The notes under the pieces were generated by a model that saw nothing but the letters and a program-made list of their open reading frames with translations, was not told where the DNA came from and ran no database searches. A stretch of 26,843 bases of DNA from Stentor coeruleus (lineage: Eukaryota; Ciliophora; Heterotrichea; Heterotrichida; Stentoridae), in assembly GCA_001970955.1 (NCBI GenBank), contig MPUH01000992.1:1-26843 (forward strand). The letters run 5' to 3'. Positions 18,308-26,599 of this stretch are shown in pieces (within the stretch, counting starts at the first letter, position 1; each line of letters begins with the position of its first letter). The translations under genes and the position numbers were made by a program.

Positions 18308-19118
18308 TTATTATTAGGATATGATACTGGGTATATAAAAGTTTTTATATTGAAGATAAGCTTTATAGATCGGGTTTTTTGAGGTTTTAATAAGAGTTTA
18401 TAAGAGAAATTTATTGGAAGAAGGATTGGAAAGAAGGGTTAGTAGAAGGTTAGGGTATGATTTTGGATTTTTTTTGAATATGAAGATTTTGCAGATTTTA
18501 GAAGATTTTTGGATTATGTTATGGCTATAGGCTTGGTTTGATGTGGATGAGATTTAGTGAATTTGTTGATTTTTTTGTTGGATGAAGTTTGTGAATTTTG
18601 GATTGAGGGAGTTTTAGATATTATGTTATATGGCTGTAAGAGAAAATATGCAGTTTTTAGGATGATGTTGATTTGTTTGAGTATTAGTAGAAAGGTAGAT
18701 ACTTGGAGGTATTTTTGAAGGAATATAAATTTGATTATTTAGTTTTTGTGTTTTTTTATGAAAATGATGTAAGAAACTAGGGTGTTTAGTTTGGTGATAT
18801 GCTGAAAAAATATTCATCTTTCTTGTAAAATGCTGTCATGTATAATTGTTATAAATGTTGACGATCACAAAATCAGACTTTACATCTGCATTTGATATGA
18901 TAAAAACAACTTTTTTACCTTAGAGTTGCTAACCTACTAATAAAATTTCTACAAACTAAAAACAATTATTTACATTTAACAATCACAATAAATACATATA
19001 AAAACTCATAAATCATAATAAACAATAAATAATTCTATTGACTAAAAAGTATTCCTCAATTAAACAACCCAATAAAGACTCATTACAAAGTTTAAAACAT
19101 TATTTTCCTATCAAATTA
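18308..19118. other. Intergenic spacer with extreme strand asymmetry
   Basis: No gene supported. The plus strand is almost free of C in the left part (18421-18480: 19 G, 0 C) and free of G in the right part (18961-19020: 9 C, 0 G). The switch lies near 18850. TATATAAAAG about 25 nt upstream of the Alba ATG is a possible promoter element. Confidence 0.6.
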
Positions 19119-19607
19119 TTAAGAATCCAAAGCCTTAAGTTTAAGTTTTTGCCTGATTTTTGCATATTTCTGATTGTTAGTAAAATCTTTTTCAAATTGT
19201 CTGAAATTAACTGAGCTTGAAGTTTTAGCAAGACGTTTAGCAAAAAGTAGATTTTCCTGATGAAGTCGTCCGTTTTCTAACTTTTTCAAAAAGTACTTCC
19301 TAGTATTAACCTTATTTTCAGCTATAGGAAGTGTTTTAAGAACAACAGGCGATCTAGCCATCCTTGTGAGCTTCTCAAGGATTTTCGCGTTTTTAATATC
19401 AATTTCTCTAACTTTTAATGATGACCCATAAACACTAGTTAAATGAGTGCGACTTGATGAGCTATTTTTATATACATCAGGCAGTTTATTATCGATTCTC
19501 GATGAACTTGCTGATGCATAAATCTCATTAATTTTACCTTTATGCTTTTCCTGATCATTTTTCCATTCTTTCCATCCCAAAGTGTTGTATTTCATCTTAA
19601 AAGACAT
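19119..19607 (-). CDS. CFAP97/Hemingway-like ciliary protein
   Basis: 162 aa. Residues about 66-155 resemble the CFAP97 (Hemingway, KIAA1430) domain. A helix (REIDIKNAKILEKLTRM) precedes the signature-like ENGRLHQENLLFAKRLAKTS (111-130). NFRQFEKDFTNNQKYAKIRQ follows, close to the family's late tyrosine/asparagine pattern. Proteins of this family are needed for cilium and flagellum structure in animals and occur across ciliated eukaryotes. The N-terminal 60 residues are Ser-rich and variable. Domain assignment is by pattern only. The start follows ATTATATAAA. Confidence 0.65.
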   Translation of the reverse strand: MSFKMKYNTLGWKEWKNDQEKHKGKINEIYASASSSRIDNKLPDVYKNSSSSRTHLTSVYGSSLKVREIDIKNAKILEKLTRMARSPVVLKTLPIAENKVNTRKYFLKKLENGRLHQENLLFAKRLAKTSSSVNFRQFEKDFTNNQKYAKIRQKLKLKALDS

Positions 19608-19912
19608 TTTATATAATAAAAATATTATTCAATTTCTAGATTCACAACTATAAATTATATATTTTTGAAATAAACTTTTTTATAGCTTATGTTATGTTTA
19701 TTATAACACTAGTTGATTATATTAATAAATTGTGATATTTATAAGAAATTCTTAACAAATGGTTTAGGATATAATTATTATTAGTTTTTCTATCACAAAC
19801 TTTTTCGCAACCATTACCCAATTCAATCTAATAATAAAACCTCAAAACCCATCATAAAATCAACTCAAAACTTCTCTTCACAATATCAGAATTTCTAAAT
19901 AATTAAATAAAA
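19608..19912. other. Short intergenic spacer
   Basis: 305 nt with no gene. AT-rich; left part is promoter flank of the CFAP97-like gene, right part (from about 19795) is C-rich 3' flank of the kinase gene. Confidence 0.6.
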
Positions 19913-21040
19913 TTAATGATTGTAGTTATAATCTCCAAAAAGTGACTGCACACTATCAATCTGTAGCAGTGGGTCAATATCATCTTTCCATTCCCCAGTA
20001 ACCCTTGGGTCGAAATTATCTTCCTTATCAGGGACAAATGGTGAAGGTAATGCTCCAATATACAGCGACTCCCAATTAAAATCCCTAAGCCAAGGATGTT
20101 CTTTAACTTCTCCAACCCCTTTAAACCCAAGTCTATATGAAGCTTTTCTTTGTAAAAGTTTATTAACAAAGTCAACAGATTCAAAACTCCATCCAATAGG
20201 CACATTATTAGGTTTGATTTTAGCTTGTCTAGACAAAATCTGATCTCTAATTTCCCTTCTATCTCTACCAATATATGGTCTATATCCCATCATAAGCTCA
20301 AACATAATCACCCCAAGGGCAAAATAATCAACAGCAATACCATGATTTTGCCTACACAAGACCTCTGGAGCCATATACCCTGGAGTTCCTGATGTATCTT
20401 TAGCATTTTCAGGCTGCCAATTCCTGGCAATACCAAAATCAGTTATCTTTAAATATCCTTTGCTGTCAAAAACTAAGTTTTCTGGTTTGATATCTCTATG
20501 TAAAACACCATTTTCATGTATATATTCAAGTCCTGAGATGATACAAGCCATAAAAAATTTCACTTGGGATTCTAAAAAAAACTTATGTCTTATGATATGG
20601 AAACGTAAATCTCCACCTGACATTAAATCCATTACTAGATACAAGTTTTCTCTATCTTGGAATGCATAGCACATGTTAACTATAAATGGGTTTTTTAAGG
20701 TTTCTAGTATCTGACGTTCGTTTAACACAGAATGTACACTTCGTTTACTGACAATTCTGAGTTTTTCCATTTCTTTCATGGCGAAAAATTGATGAGTTTT
20801 GCGCATTTCAACCTTCCATACCCTGCCGAATCCTCCTCTTCCTATTGGATAGTGGTAGATAAATGACCCCCGAGATGTATGAGTTTCTACAGTGTCGGGG
20901 CGGGTTGAGGTACGAGATATGGGCTCGGTTCGCAGCCCGCCTTGGGACTTTACTTCCCGTGAATGCGTTTTTTTTTTGATCAAAGTGCTGATTACTGAGC
21001 TTTGCTTCTTTTTGTTGTGAGTCTCAAGATCTCTACTCAT
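19913..21040 (-). CDS. Ser/Thr protein kinase, AGC-like
   Basis: 375 aa with all kinase landmarks. Glycine loop GRGGFGRVWKV (67-77), ATP-binding Lys89 in FAMKEM, alpha-C Glu108, catalytic loop HRDIKPEN (181-188), DFG (201-203), activation segment with SGTPGYMAPE (217-226) and Asp238. The catalytic domain spans about 61-317. A C-terminal tail (PSPFVPDKEDNFDPRV) resembles the active-site tether of AGC kinases, but there is no clear FxxF hydrophobic motif at the end. The N-terminal 55 residues are basic and disordered. The kinase is predicted active. The closest groups are AGC kinases of the PKA/PKG/STK32 kind; exact family not resolved. The start follows CATATAAAAATTA. Confidence 0.92.
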   Translation of the reverse strand: MSRDLETHNKKKQSSVISTLIKKKTHSREVKSQGGLRTEPISRTSTRPDTVETHTSRGSFIYHYPIGRGGFGRVWKVEMRKTHQFFAMKEMEKLRIVSKRSVHSVLNERQILETLKNPFIVNMCYAFQDRENLYLVMDLMSGGDLRFHIIRHKFFLESQVKFFMACIISGLEYIHENGVLHRDIKPENLVFDSKGYLKITDFGIARNWQPENAKDTSGTPGYMAPEVLCRQNHGIAVDYFALGVIMFELMMGYRPYIGRDRREIRDQILSRQAKIKPNNVPIGWSFESVDFVNKLLQRKASYRLGFKGVGEVKEHPWLRDFNWESLYIGALPSPFVPDKEDNFDPRVTGEWKDDIDPLLQIDSVQSLFGDYNYNH

Positions 21041-21822
21041 TAATTTTTATATGTTAAGATTACTATTAAAAATATGATTGGAAAATATATGGAGTAATAG
21101 AGAGATGAAAAGGGTTTAACCTTTGTATGAGATTGGGATATGAAGTTTTGAAGTAAAATTTTTGATTTTATAGGTTTAGAAGGAGATGAGGGTTTTTGTT
21201 TAGTGAAATTTTTTTTGGGTGTAAATTTGAAGGATTTTTTTGTGGAAAAATTTAGAATTTGTATGATTTTATGTTTGGGGTTTTTTTAATTTGCATGATT
21301 TACTGTAAAAGTTGGGAAATGATGATTTTGTTGATTGGGGTTGGATATAATGTTGTTAAGCGGAATTAGGGGAATATATAGTTGAGTATTTGATGTTTAT
21401 TATAAATTTTGATTTTTGCTGAATTATTTAAAAAATATACATTTTATACATGAAAAATAATGTTAAGCCTTTCCATCATAGATGTTATGCATAAATCCGC
21501 AAGGTGAAACACTTCGACCTAAACTCAAATAAATTTTATAATATTTATCTTATAATCAAAGTAAAAAATTTATAAAAAAGCCATAAACTCATCCACTCAA
21601 CACAACCAGTTCAAAATAAAAACAATTTCCAAACTTTAAAAAGTAACCTAACAAAAATCTAATCAAAACTTCCAATAAAATTTCCTTCTCCCTCAATTCA
21701 AAATATAACTCAATATTCTCTAATCATAAAAAAGTTCATAAAATAAATTATCCCATATATCAAAATAAAATCTCTAATAATTTCTAATCTCAAATCAATA
21801 AACTAATTTATGTTTATATTTT
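21041..21822. other. Intergenic spacer with a structured GC-richer island
   Basis: No gene supported. The left part is G-rich and nearly C-free (21181-21240: 17 G, 0 C). From about 21450 it is C-rich (21601-21660: 13 C, 2 G). At 21462-21530 a GC-richer stretch contains the palindrome TTATGCATAA and a 7-bp hairpin; see findings. Confidence 0.55.
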
Positions 21823-22269
21823 CTAAACCTTAATTTGTCGGGCAATGCTATCGAGTTCTTGTTGGCCTTTTTGAGTGATTTTTCTGCCAATAGTCCTATC
21901 GCTATCATCATCTTTAACAGTTTCCACAATCCCTTTATCTTCAAGTTCTTTAAGCAAGTATCTGATTATTTTCCCTGAGCCTTGGACAAAGTGACAAGGA
22001 GTTGTCCCGTAGTTTTTTGCACAGCCAAACTCCTTTTTCAATGCTCCAACACCAATATTAGGCCTTAGGTAAACTTTTCTTGCTAGAGCTGCAGCGCGGA
22101 CGTACAGCCAGTCTTTATCATATGGAGCTAGTTGCTTTCCAGGACCTGTTTTGACATAATCGACCCAACTTGGAATTGTTATCTTATCTGTTCGTTTAAG
22201 ATAAGCTGAATATTCCGAAATGAAGGCTGGGGCAGACACGTCCTTAACAACCAAAGCTTTTTTTTCCAT
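21823..22269 (-). CDS. RPS19: 40S ribosomal protein S19 (eS19)
   Basis: 148 aa from the ATG at 22267-22269; the frame continues four codons upstream to a TTG, which I reject as a start. eS19 is a small-subunit protein at the head of the 40S, needed for late 18S rRNA processing. Family segments are VVKDVSAPAFISEYSAYLKR, IPSWVDYVKTG, LAPYDKDWLYVRAAALARKV, YLRPNIGVGALKKEFG, CHFVQGSGKIIRYLLKELED and RKITQKGQQELDSIARQI. Compared with the human protein, a short acidic insertion (DDDSDRTIG) precedes the RKIT strand. No intron is seen. The start context is GCATATAAATATG. Confidence 0.96.
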   Translation of the reverse strand: MEKKALVVKDVSAPAFISEYSAYLKRTDKITIPSWVDYVKTGPGKQLAPYDKDWLYVRAAALARKVYLRPNIGVGALKKEFGCAKNYGTTPCHFVQGSGKIIRYLLKELEDKGIVETVKDDDSDRTIGRKITQKGQQELDSIARQIKV

Positions 22270-22613
22270 ATTTATATGCAAGTGTTTATATGAGGAGATA
22301 CTTTTTGTTTAAAGCAATTTTTAACATGTTATAGTATTTTTTTAGCAATGAATATGCTAAGAAGGTTAGAATTAAATGATATACTAAATGTAAAAATGGT
22401 TTAATATATAAACTGTAAAACCCTCTTCTATAAAAACTTTTATTCCACACAATTTTATATGTAATTATCATCATATATAATATAAAACTCCTAACCCCTA
22501 AAATTTTACTAGTACCCTAAATACCCAGGGTATTACTTTATAATAGAATCTTAATTAAATCATCACTAATATCTCTAATCATTAATAAAAATATAACTAA
22601 AACATATATTTAC
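22270..22613. other. Intergenic spacer
   Basis: 344 nt without a gene: promoter flank of RPS19 on the left, 3' flank of the LITAF gene on the right. It contains a perfect 15-nt odd palindrome at 22520-22534. Confidence 0.55.
22520..22534. repeat. Palindrome AATACCCAGGGTATT
   Basis: Seven-base arms around a single A. It sits about 250 nt upstream of the RPS19 ATG and 80 nt past the LITAF stop. It could be a protein-binding site or an RNA hairpin; no function can be assigned. Confidence 0.6.
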
Positions 22614-23231
22614 CTACCTGTCACTATTATCTAATCCAATTTTCCATATCAATTTATTGCATTTTGAACAAAGATGATGTATTTCTTGTCCTACTGAGTT
22701 GCTGCAACACCCAATTAATTCTTTAAAGCAGCATATAAAATCTAACCTATATACTTTTTACTCTGAATTCTTATTGAAAACAACACGAGTATAAACGTAT
22801 TTTTGGCAATTATCACAAAAACTTTCACATGCGAGTTTTTCTGTTATACTATCTTTAACACCTAAATTAGGCTCAAAATGATCTTTTTTACATTCAACTT
22901 CAGAACTAAAAAGTGAAAGACCTCGAACGTCGGTACTGGCAATTGATGATTTCATTTCAAGTGCTGAAGAAAAAGGTGAGTTTTTATGGCTGTGTACTTT
23001 ATGGTTGATTTCCATGCTTTTTTTCCTACTTAATTTGGTTTTTAAACCATTTCTGTGGTCTTTAGATATCAAACTTGGGATTTTTTTATGTATAGGTCTA
23101 TCTGGAGTCCTTTCTTGTTCGAATCTTAGTACTTTTTGAATTGCTTTTCTCTCAGGAGATGCATAGTGTTCTATTTGTGAATTAGCCTCAGTTTTTGGTA
23201 AGAAATTTTCTTTATTAGGTCCCGCTTTCAT
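22614..23231 (-). CDS. LITAF-domain protein (2 exons)
   Basis: Spliced as complement(join(22614..22746,22762..23231)), 200 aa, TAG stop. The LITAF domain is a membrane-inserting zinc fold found on endosomes and lysosomes. The first half-site (FCDNCQKYVYTRV, Cys139 and Cys142) is in exon 1. The intervening, normally hydrophobic stretch (LDFICCFKELIGCC, 158-171) and the second half-site (HHLCSKCNKLIW, His181, Cys183, Cys186) are in exon 2, so the domain is complete only after the 15-nt intron is removed. The inserted segment is only weakly hydrophobic for a membrane helix. Residues 1-135 are Lys/Ser-rich and disordered (SPERKAIQKVLRFEQERTPD), longer than in animal LITAF and without clear PPxY motifs. 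Confidence 0.85.
22747..22761 (-). other. 15-nt intron in LITAF-domain gene
   Basis: On the minus strand it reads GTAAAAAGTATATAG, phase 2, TAA if retained, A at position 10. Removal brings together the two zinc half-sites. Confidence 0.9.
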
Positions 23232-24255
23232 TTATGTTTAACTTTTGAATGATTTCTTATAAGAAATGATGAATTATTTTATCGTTTTGGTTTTATGAAT
23301 AATTATATGAATTGTGTTAGAGTTTTTGATGGGGTTAATATGAGAAGTGATGATGTTTTGTGTGAGTATCTGAAATTATCAATTTTTTGAATTCGTGTAG
23401 ATAATAAATTTTAGAGGATGAATATTTTACTATGAAAAATGTTAAGGATATGAATATGATGTATTGGAATTTATATGTATTTTTTTTGAGGAACTAACAA
23501 AATTATAAAGTTGGAAACACAATATTTTGAACAGTCTTGATATCTTGGGAGAAGATTTCAGTTTAGAAAATATTTGATATAATAAAAGTCTTAAAGTCCT
23601 TATAAGTCGAATAGTTTTAAAATGATAATTTTTTATTGATATTCTATTTTTGTATTTCAATTCTGATATTTTAATATTGGGTTTTTGTAATTATGATATA
23701 CTATAGTATATTGAATTTTAGCACTATAAAATTTCGTCTTTTTATAGGTATGGCTTTGATTTATAAATAGTTTTTGTTAAAAACTTCGTTATCAGAATTA
23801 ACTAATCATAAAAATATAATAAATCATTATCTGAATACATTAGATACAAAACATGTTTTAATTTTTAATCAAGACACCATTGCATCTTAGCAAATTTTAT
23901 AGCTAAAATATTCCATAATATAATTCAAAACAAAATCCTACTTTTATTTCAACCACAATTTTCACAATAAACAACTATTTATTACTACCATAAAGCATAT
24001 AAGCCATATATCTAGCACAATCAAAACCCTAAAAATATTCCAAAACATAAAATCCAATTATTCCTATCTAACCCAATCTCTCCAAATCACAAAATTTCCT
24101 CATTATCAACAATTTTACATAAATCTTTCAATATAAATCTCAACACCAAAAATAAACTTTCTAAATAAAAATCAAGTAACTTCAAATATAAAATCTAAAA
24201 AATCAATAATCATATATAAACCAATGTGATTATTATAATCATAATATATTAAAAT
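23232..24255. other. Longest intergenic spacer, no gene seen
   Basis: 1024 nt. The left portion to about 23750 is G-rich (5' flank of the LITAF gene). The right portion from about 23810 is C-rich (3' flank of the coiled-coil gene). A 72-codon frame at 23442-23660 is low-complexity and not convincing. No tRNA or other RNA signature was recognised. Confidence 0.5.
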
Positions 24256-24945
24256 CTAAGTAGCCCTTAGTAAGTCTTCTGCATGAGTCGAAGGTTTTAA
24301 AAGCATACGTTTTTTTGGTACCTCGCTTATCCCAGCTTTAAAAGAATCCCTTGTATTATTTTCAGGTAAAGAAGCTTCAAGCCTTTCTACACGAGATCTT
24401 AGATTATGTATCATTTCATAAGCCTCTGTATTTTCTTCTTGAATATGAGAAAGATTCATTCGCAATTCTTGATTTTCACTTTCTAAGGTCTCAATACTTT
24501 GTTCTAAGTCAACATGTCTATGATCTTCTAATTGATCTTGAAGTTTTTTGACTATGTTTCTCAGATCTGCTATATCACGTGATACTGCAGCTGGGGTTTC
24601 TTCATCGCGGGAACCAGATTTAAAGCTTCGGTTTGATGATGGCTTTGCTTGAACTGTGGACATCAACTGGTCTAAGCTTTTTTGCACTTCATCGAATTCA
24701 AATTTCAGCTTTTCTATACGAACTTTTAGAGCTTTGCTTGGAATATCATCAGTTCGAAGTTGTGTGCATTTTGCCATCACTTGAATCATGTTCATTTTCA
24801 GAGTTCTTAAAACATCAATAAACCTTTCTTTAACAGTTTTTGGTATTGAAGAGTCATTTACTACATGGTCTTTGCAGTCTTTTAATCCTTCAATTTCTTT
24901 TCTGAGCTGAACTTCCCAAGATTTTACTATGTTTAAATCTTCCAT
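24256..24945 (-). CDS. Coiled-coil protein, unknown function
   Basis: 229 aa. Residues 1-100 are helical and charged. A Ser-rich linker (SSNRSFKSGSRDEET) follows, then a clear leucine-zipper-like coiled coil at about 120-195 (IADLRNIVKKLQDQLED, then IETLESENQELRMNL). The C-terminal tail is basic (PKKRMLLKPSTHAEDLL). There are no catalytic motifs. Its ATG lies only 28 nt after the stop of the upstream gene on the same strand, so the two may be co-transcribed or share a very short promoter. Stop TAG. A structural role is plausible but not shown. Confidence 0.75.
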   Translation of the reverse strand: MEDLNIVKSWEVQLRKEIEGLKDCKDHVVNDSSIPKTVKERFIDVLRTLKMNMIQVMAKCTQLRTDDIPSKALKVRIEKLKFEFDEVQKSLDQLMSTVQAKPSSNRSFKSGSRDEETPAAVSRDIADLRNIVKKLQDQLEDHRHVDLEQSIETLESENQELRMNLSHIQEENTEAYEMIHNLRSRVERLEASLPENNTRDSFKAGISEVPKKRMLLKPSTHAEDLLRAT

Positions 24946-24973
24946 TATTTATCAAAGGGACTTAGTTAAAATT

Positions 24974-25312
24974 TTAAGTATTAAATGATGATCGGAGATC
25001 AAGGTTTTCTTCCCAAGCTGTGGGCTTGACTGTTTGCATTGTCATAAGATTGGAAGGTAGATCTGAACGATTTTTATTATGGAAAAGTGGTGTGAAATGT
25101 CTGATTCTAACTTTAGCATATACATCAGCAGATATTGCCCTTGATTTAGGTCTTCTTTTAGTAGGGTATTGAGGAGATCTTTCAATTTCAGAATGATCAA
25201 TTTGATAAGAAAATTTAACCGGAGATCGTAAAGATAATATCTTTGGGGGGTATTTGATTTGGCAAACTGCCTGCTGATTAATATTATATATTTTTCTCTT
25301 GGGTAAAAACAT
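24974..25312 (-). CDS. Small basic protein, unknown function
   Basis: 112 aa, no family recognised. It is rich in Arg, Lys, Pro and Ser with short motifs (RSPQYPTKRRPKSRAISADV) that could be phosphorylated. No coiled coil or membrane segment. Coding status rests on a good start context (TTAACATATAATG), complete frame and position just upstream of the coiled-coil gene. No 15- or 16-nt intron can join the two: the 28-nt gap holds no suitable GT...AG pair. An N-terminal extension or missed intron cannot be excluded. Confidence 0.55.
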   Translation of the reverse strand: MFLPKRKIYNINQQAVCQIKYPPKILSLRSPVKFSYQIDHSEIERSPQYPTKRRPKSRAISADVYAKVRIRHFTPLFHNKNRSDLPSNLMTMQTVKPTAWEENLDLRSSFNT

Positions 25313-26203
25313 TATATGTTAAGAATTTTTATATGATAATTTCTTGGTGATGTTATAAATTTTTATATTCAGGTAGATATTATCTTAACTGAAAATTCAA
25401 CCTTATTTGTTTTGTATATATTATTAGAATAATATACATTTTATAATTATGGAAATTGCATTTTTATAAGCTATTTACTTATAAACTACAAAATTGGTAG
25501 GAAATTGTATTTTATATTATATTTAGGTCAAGGTATATAAATACATGATTTTTGTATTTGCTAAATATTAGATTATAAATGTTTTCATTTATGTTGGATT
25601 TATTAGGAATTTTTAAATACATTCATATGCACATGTTGTGCAATAATAAAATCATAAACTTCTTTGGCATAAAGTTAAGTCCTTGTTTCAGTTTTCAGTC
25701 CTAAAAAGTTGTGATACTATCACTAAAAAATTTTCAAAAAATCTTATTGTTATGATATTATTGTCCACATATAAATTCAGGAAGATATTCATAGCAAAAT
25801 TTCTTTTTAGTTCCGCGTTGTCTTCTAAGTTTACCTTTTGAAAGTCGAGAGATTTTTTATATTGTGTGTTTGATTTCAGGTACTTTTTTTTACTTAGCCC
25901 CCCCTATAAAGTAGTGTTTGTTAGCCAATTTTAATTTTCAAAGTATGAAGACCTTCTTATATATATACTTTTAAGAGTTCTTTAATAGTGTTTATTGAAT
26001 TCTATAATGCTTTTATTACAAGAGATAGTTTATTTATATTAGATACTTCTATACAAAATCCAGATAGTAAAACAATTTAGTCTATAGTTATTTCTTTAAG
26101 ACAAAGAATTAACGTCGAATAATTTTAGTTTTACTAGTGATTCAAAAGTAATTGTCTATATTTACATGTAAAAAGGTAGTTATTTAAGTTTTTTATAATA
26201 AAT
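25313..26203. other. Divergent intergenic region with orphan coding-like fragment
   Basis: 891 nt between divergent starts (small basic protein and Myb protein). Mostly AT-rich. It contains a GC-richer block at about 25758-25860 that looks like decayed or unrecognised coding DNA on the minus strand, and a run of seven C at 25908-25914. Confidence 0.5.
25758..25856 (-). pseudogene. Possible gene remnant or unrecognised terminal exon
   Basis: A 32-codon minus-strand frame ending in TAA reads KGKLRRQRGTKKKFCYEYLP followed by EFICGQ. Its codon choice (CGC, GGA, TGC) is unlike the surrounding AT-rich spacer. It has no ATG. Just upstream, a different frame is open (KKKYLKSNTQYKKSLDFQK), so one explanation is a frameshifted relic. 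I cannot name a family. Confidence 0.3.
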
Positions 26204-26599
26204 ATGAACGAAGATTATGAAGATTCATCCAAGCGACAAGGCAGATGGTCTAAAGACGAACAGAACCTTTTTAACTTCGCATATGAATGGCATGGAAAAG
26301 ATTGGAAGAAACTTGCTGAGATTATAACAACTAGGAACATAGTACAAATAAGATCTCATGCACAAAAATATTGCAAAAAATACAAAGAAAAGGATGGAGT
26401 GGAATCACAAATCCCTAAAATCTACGTGTTAGAAAGCAGCTTTGAAGCACTAAACTCTTATATTTCAACAACTTGTTCACGATCATATAAGAAATACATG
26501 GAATATCAACAGAACCTAATGTACGCTCAAATATCTCAAACTGAATACGAACCGAAATTGCAAGACAATTCAATAAAGATTGAATTAAACCATAATTAA
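26204..26599 (+). CDS. SHAQKY-type Myb-like DNA-binding protein
   Basis: 131 aa with a single Myb/SANT repeat at about 12-60: GRWSKDEQNLFNFAYEWHG, KDWKKLAEIITTRN and IVQIRSHAQKYCKKY. The SHAQKY box (51-56) is the signature of the single-repeat, plant-type Myb class also found in protists, where it supports sequence-specific DNA binding, often as a transcription regulator. Trp15 and Trp34 are the first two core aromatics; the third is replaced by an aliphatic residue, as usual in this class. The remaining 70 residues show no domain and no obvious activation region. The start follows TATAATAAAT. Whether it regulates any neighbour is unknown. Confidence 0.9.
   Translation: MNEDYEDSSKRQGRWSKDEQNLFNFAYEWHGKDWKKLAEIITTRNIVQIRSHAQKYCKKYKEKDGVESQIPKIYVLESSFEALNSYISTTCSRSYKKYMEYQQNLMYAQISQTEYEPKLQDNSIKIELNHN

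Noticed and set aside
18626..18817. 63-codon minus-strand frame in spacer
   Set aside because: Lies in the skewed spacer; His/Gln/Asn/Thr/Pro content follows from the base bias.
19903..20271. 122-codon frame in another reading frame of the kinase
   Set aside because: Shifted frame of the kinase gene; no independent support.
21488..21530. TTCGACC as a tRNA T-loop
   Set aside because: Flanking bases do not form a T-arm, and no acceptor or anticodon arm can be drawn.
22270..22281. Four-codon upstream extension of RPS19 starting at TTG
   Set aside because: The ATG at 22267-22269 has the typical TATAAAT context and the right family length.
22286..22474. 62-codon minus-strand frame upstream of RPS19
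   Set aside because: Tyr/Leu/Lys-rich spacer sequence without family features.
22606..22622. TTTACCTACCTG, resembling a U1 snRNA 5' end
   Set aside because: On the minus strand it is the last codons and stop of the LITAF gene; no U1 structure follows.
23442..23660. 72-codon minus-strand frame
   Set aside because: Low-complexity spacer; no start context, no family pattern.
24351..24821. Two plus-strand frames (66 and 62 codons)
   Set aside because: Antisense to the coiled-coil gene at 24256-24945.
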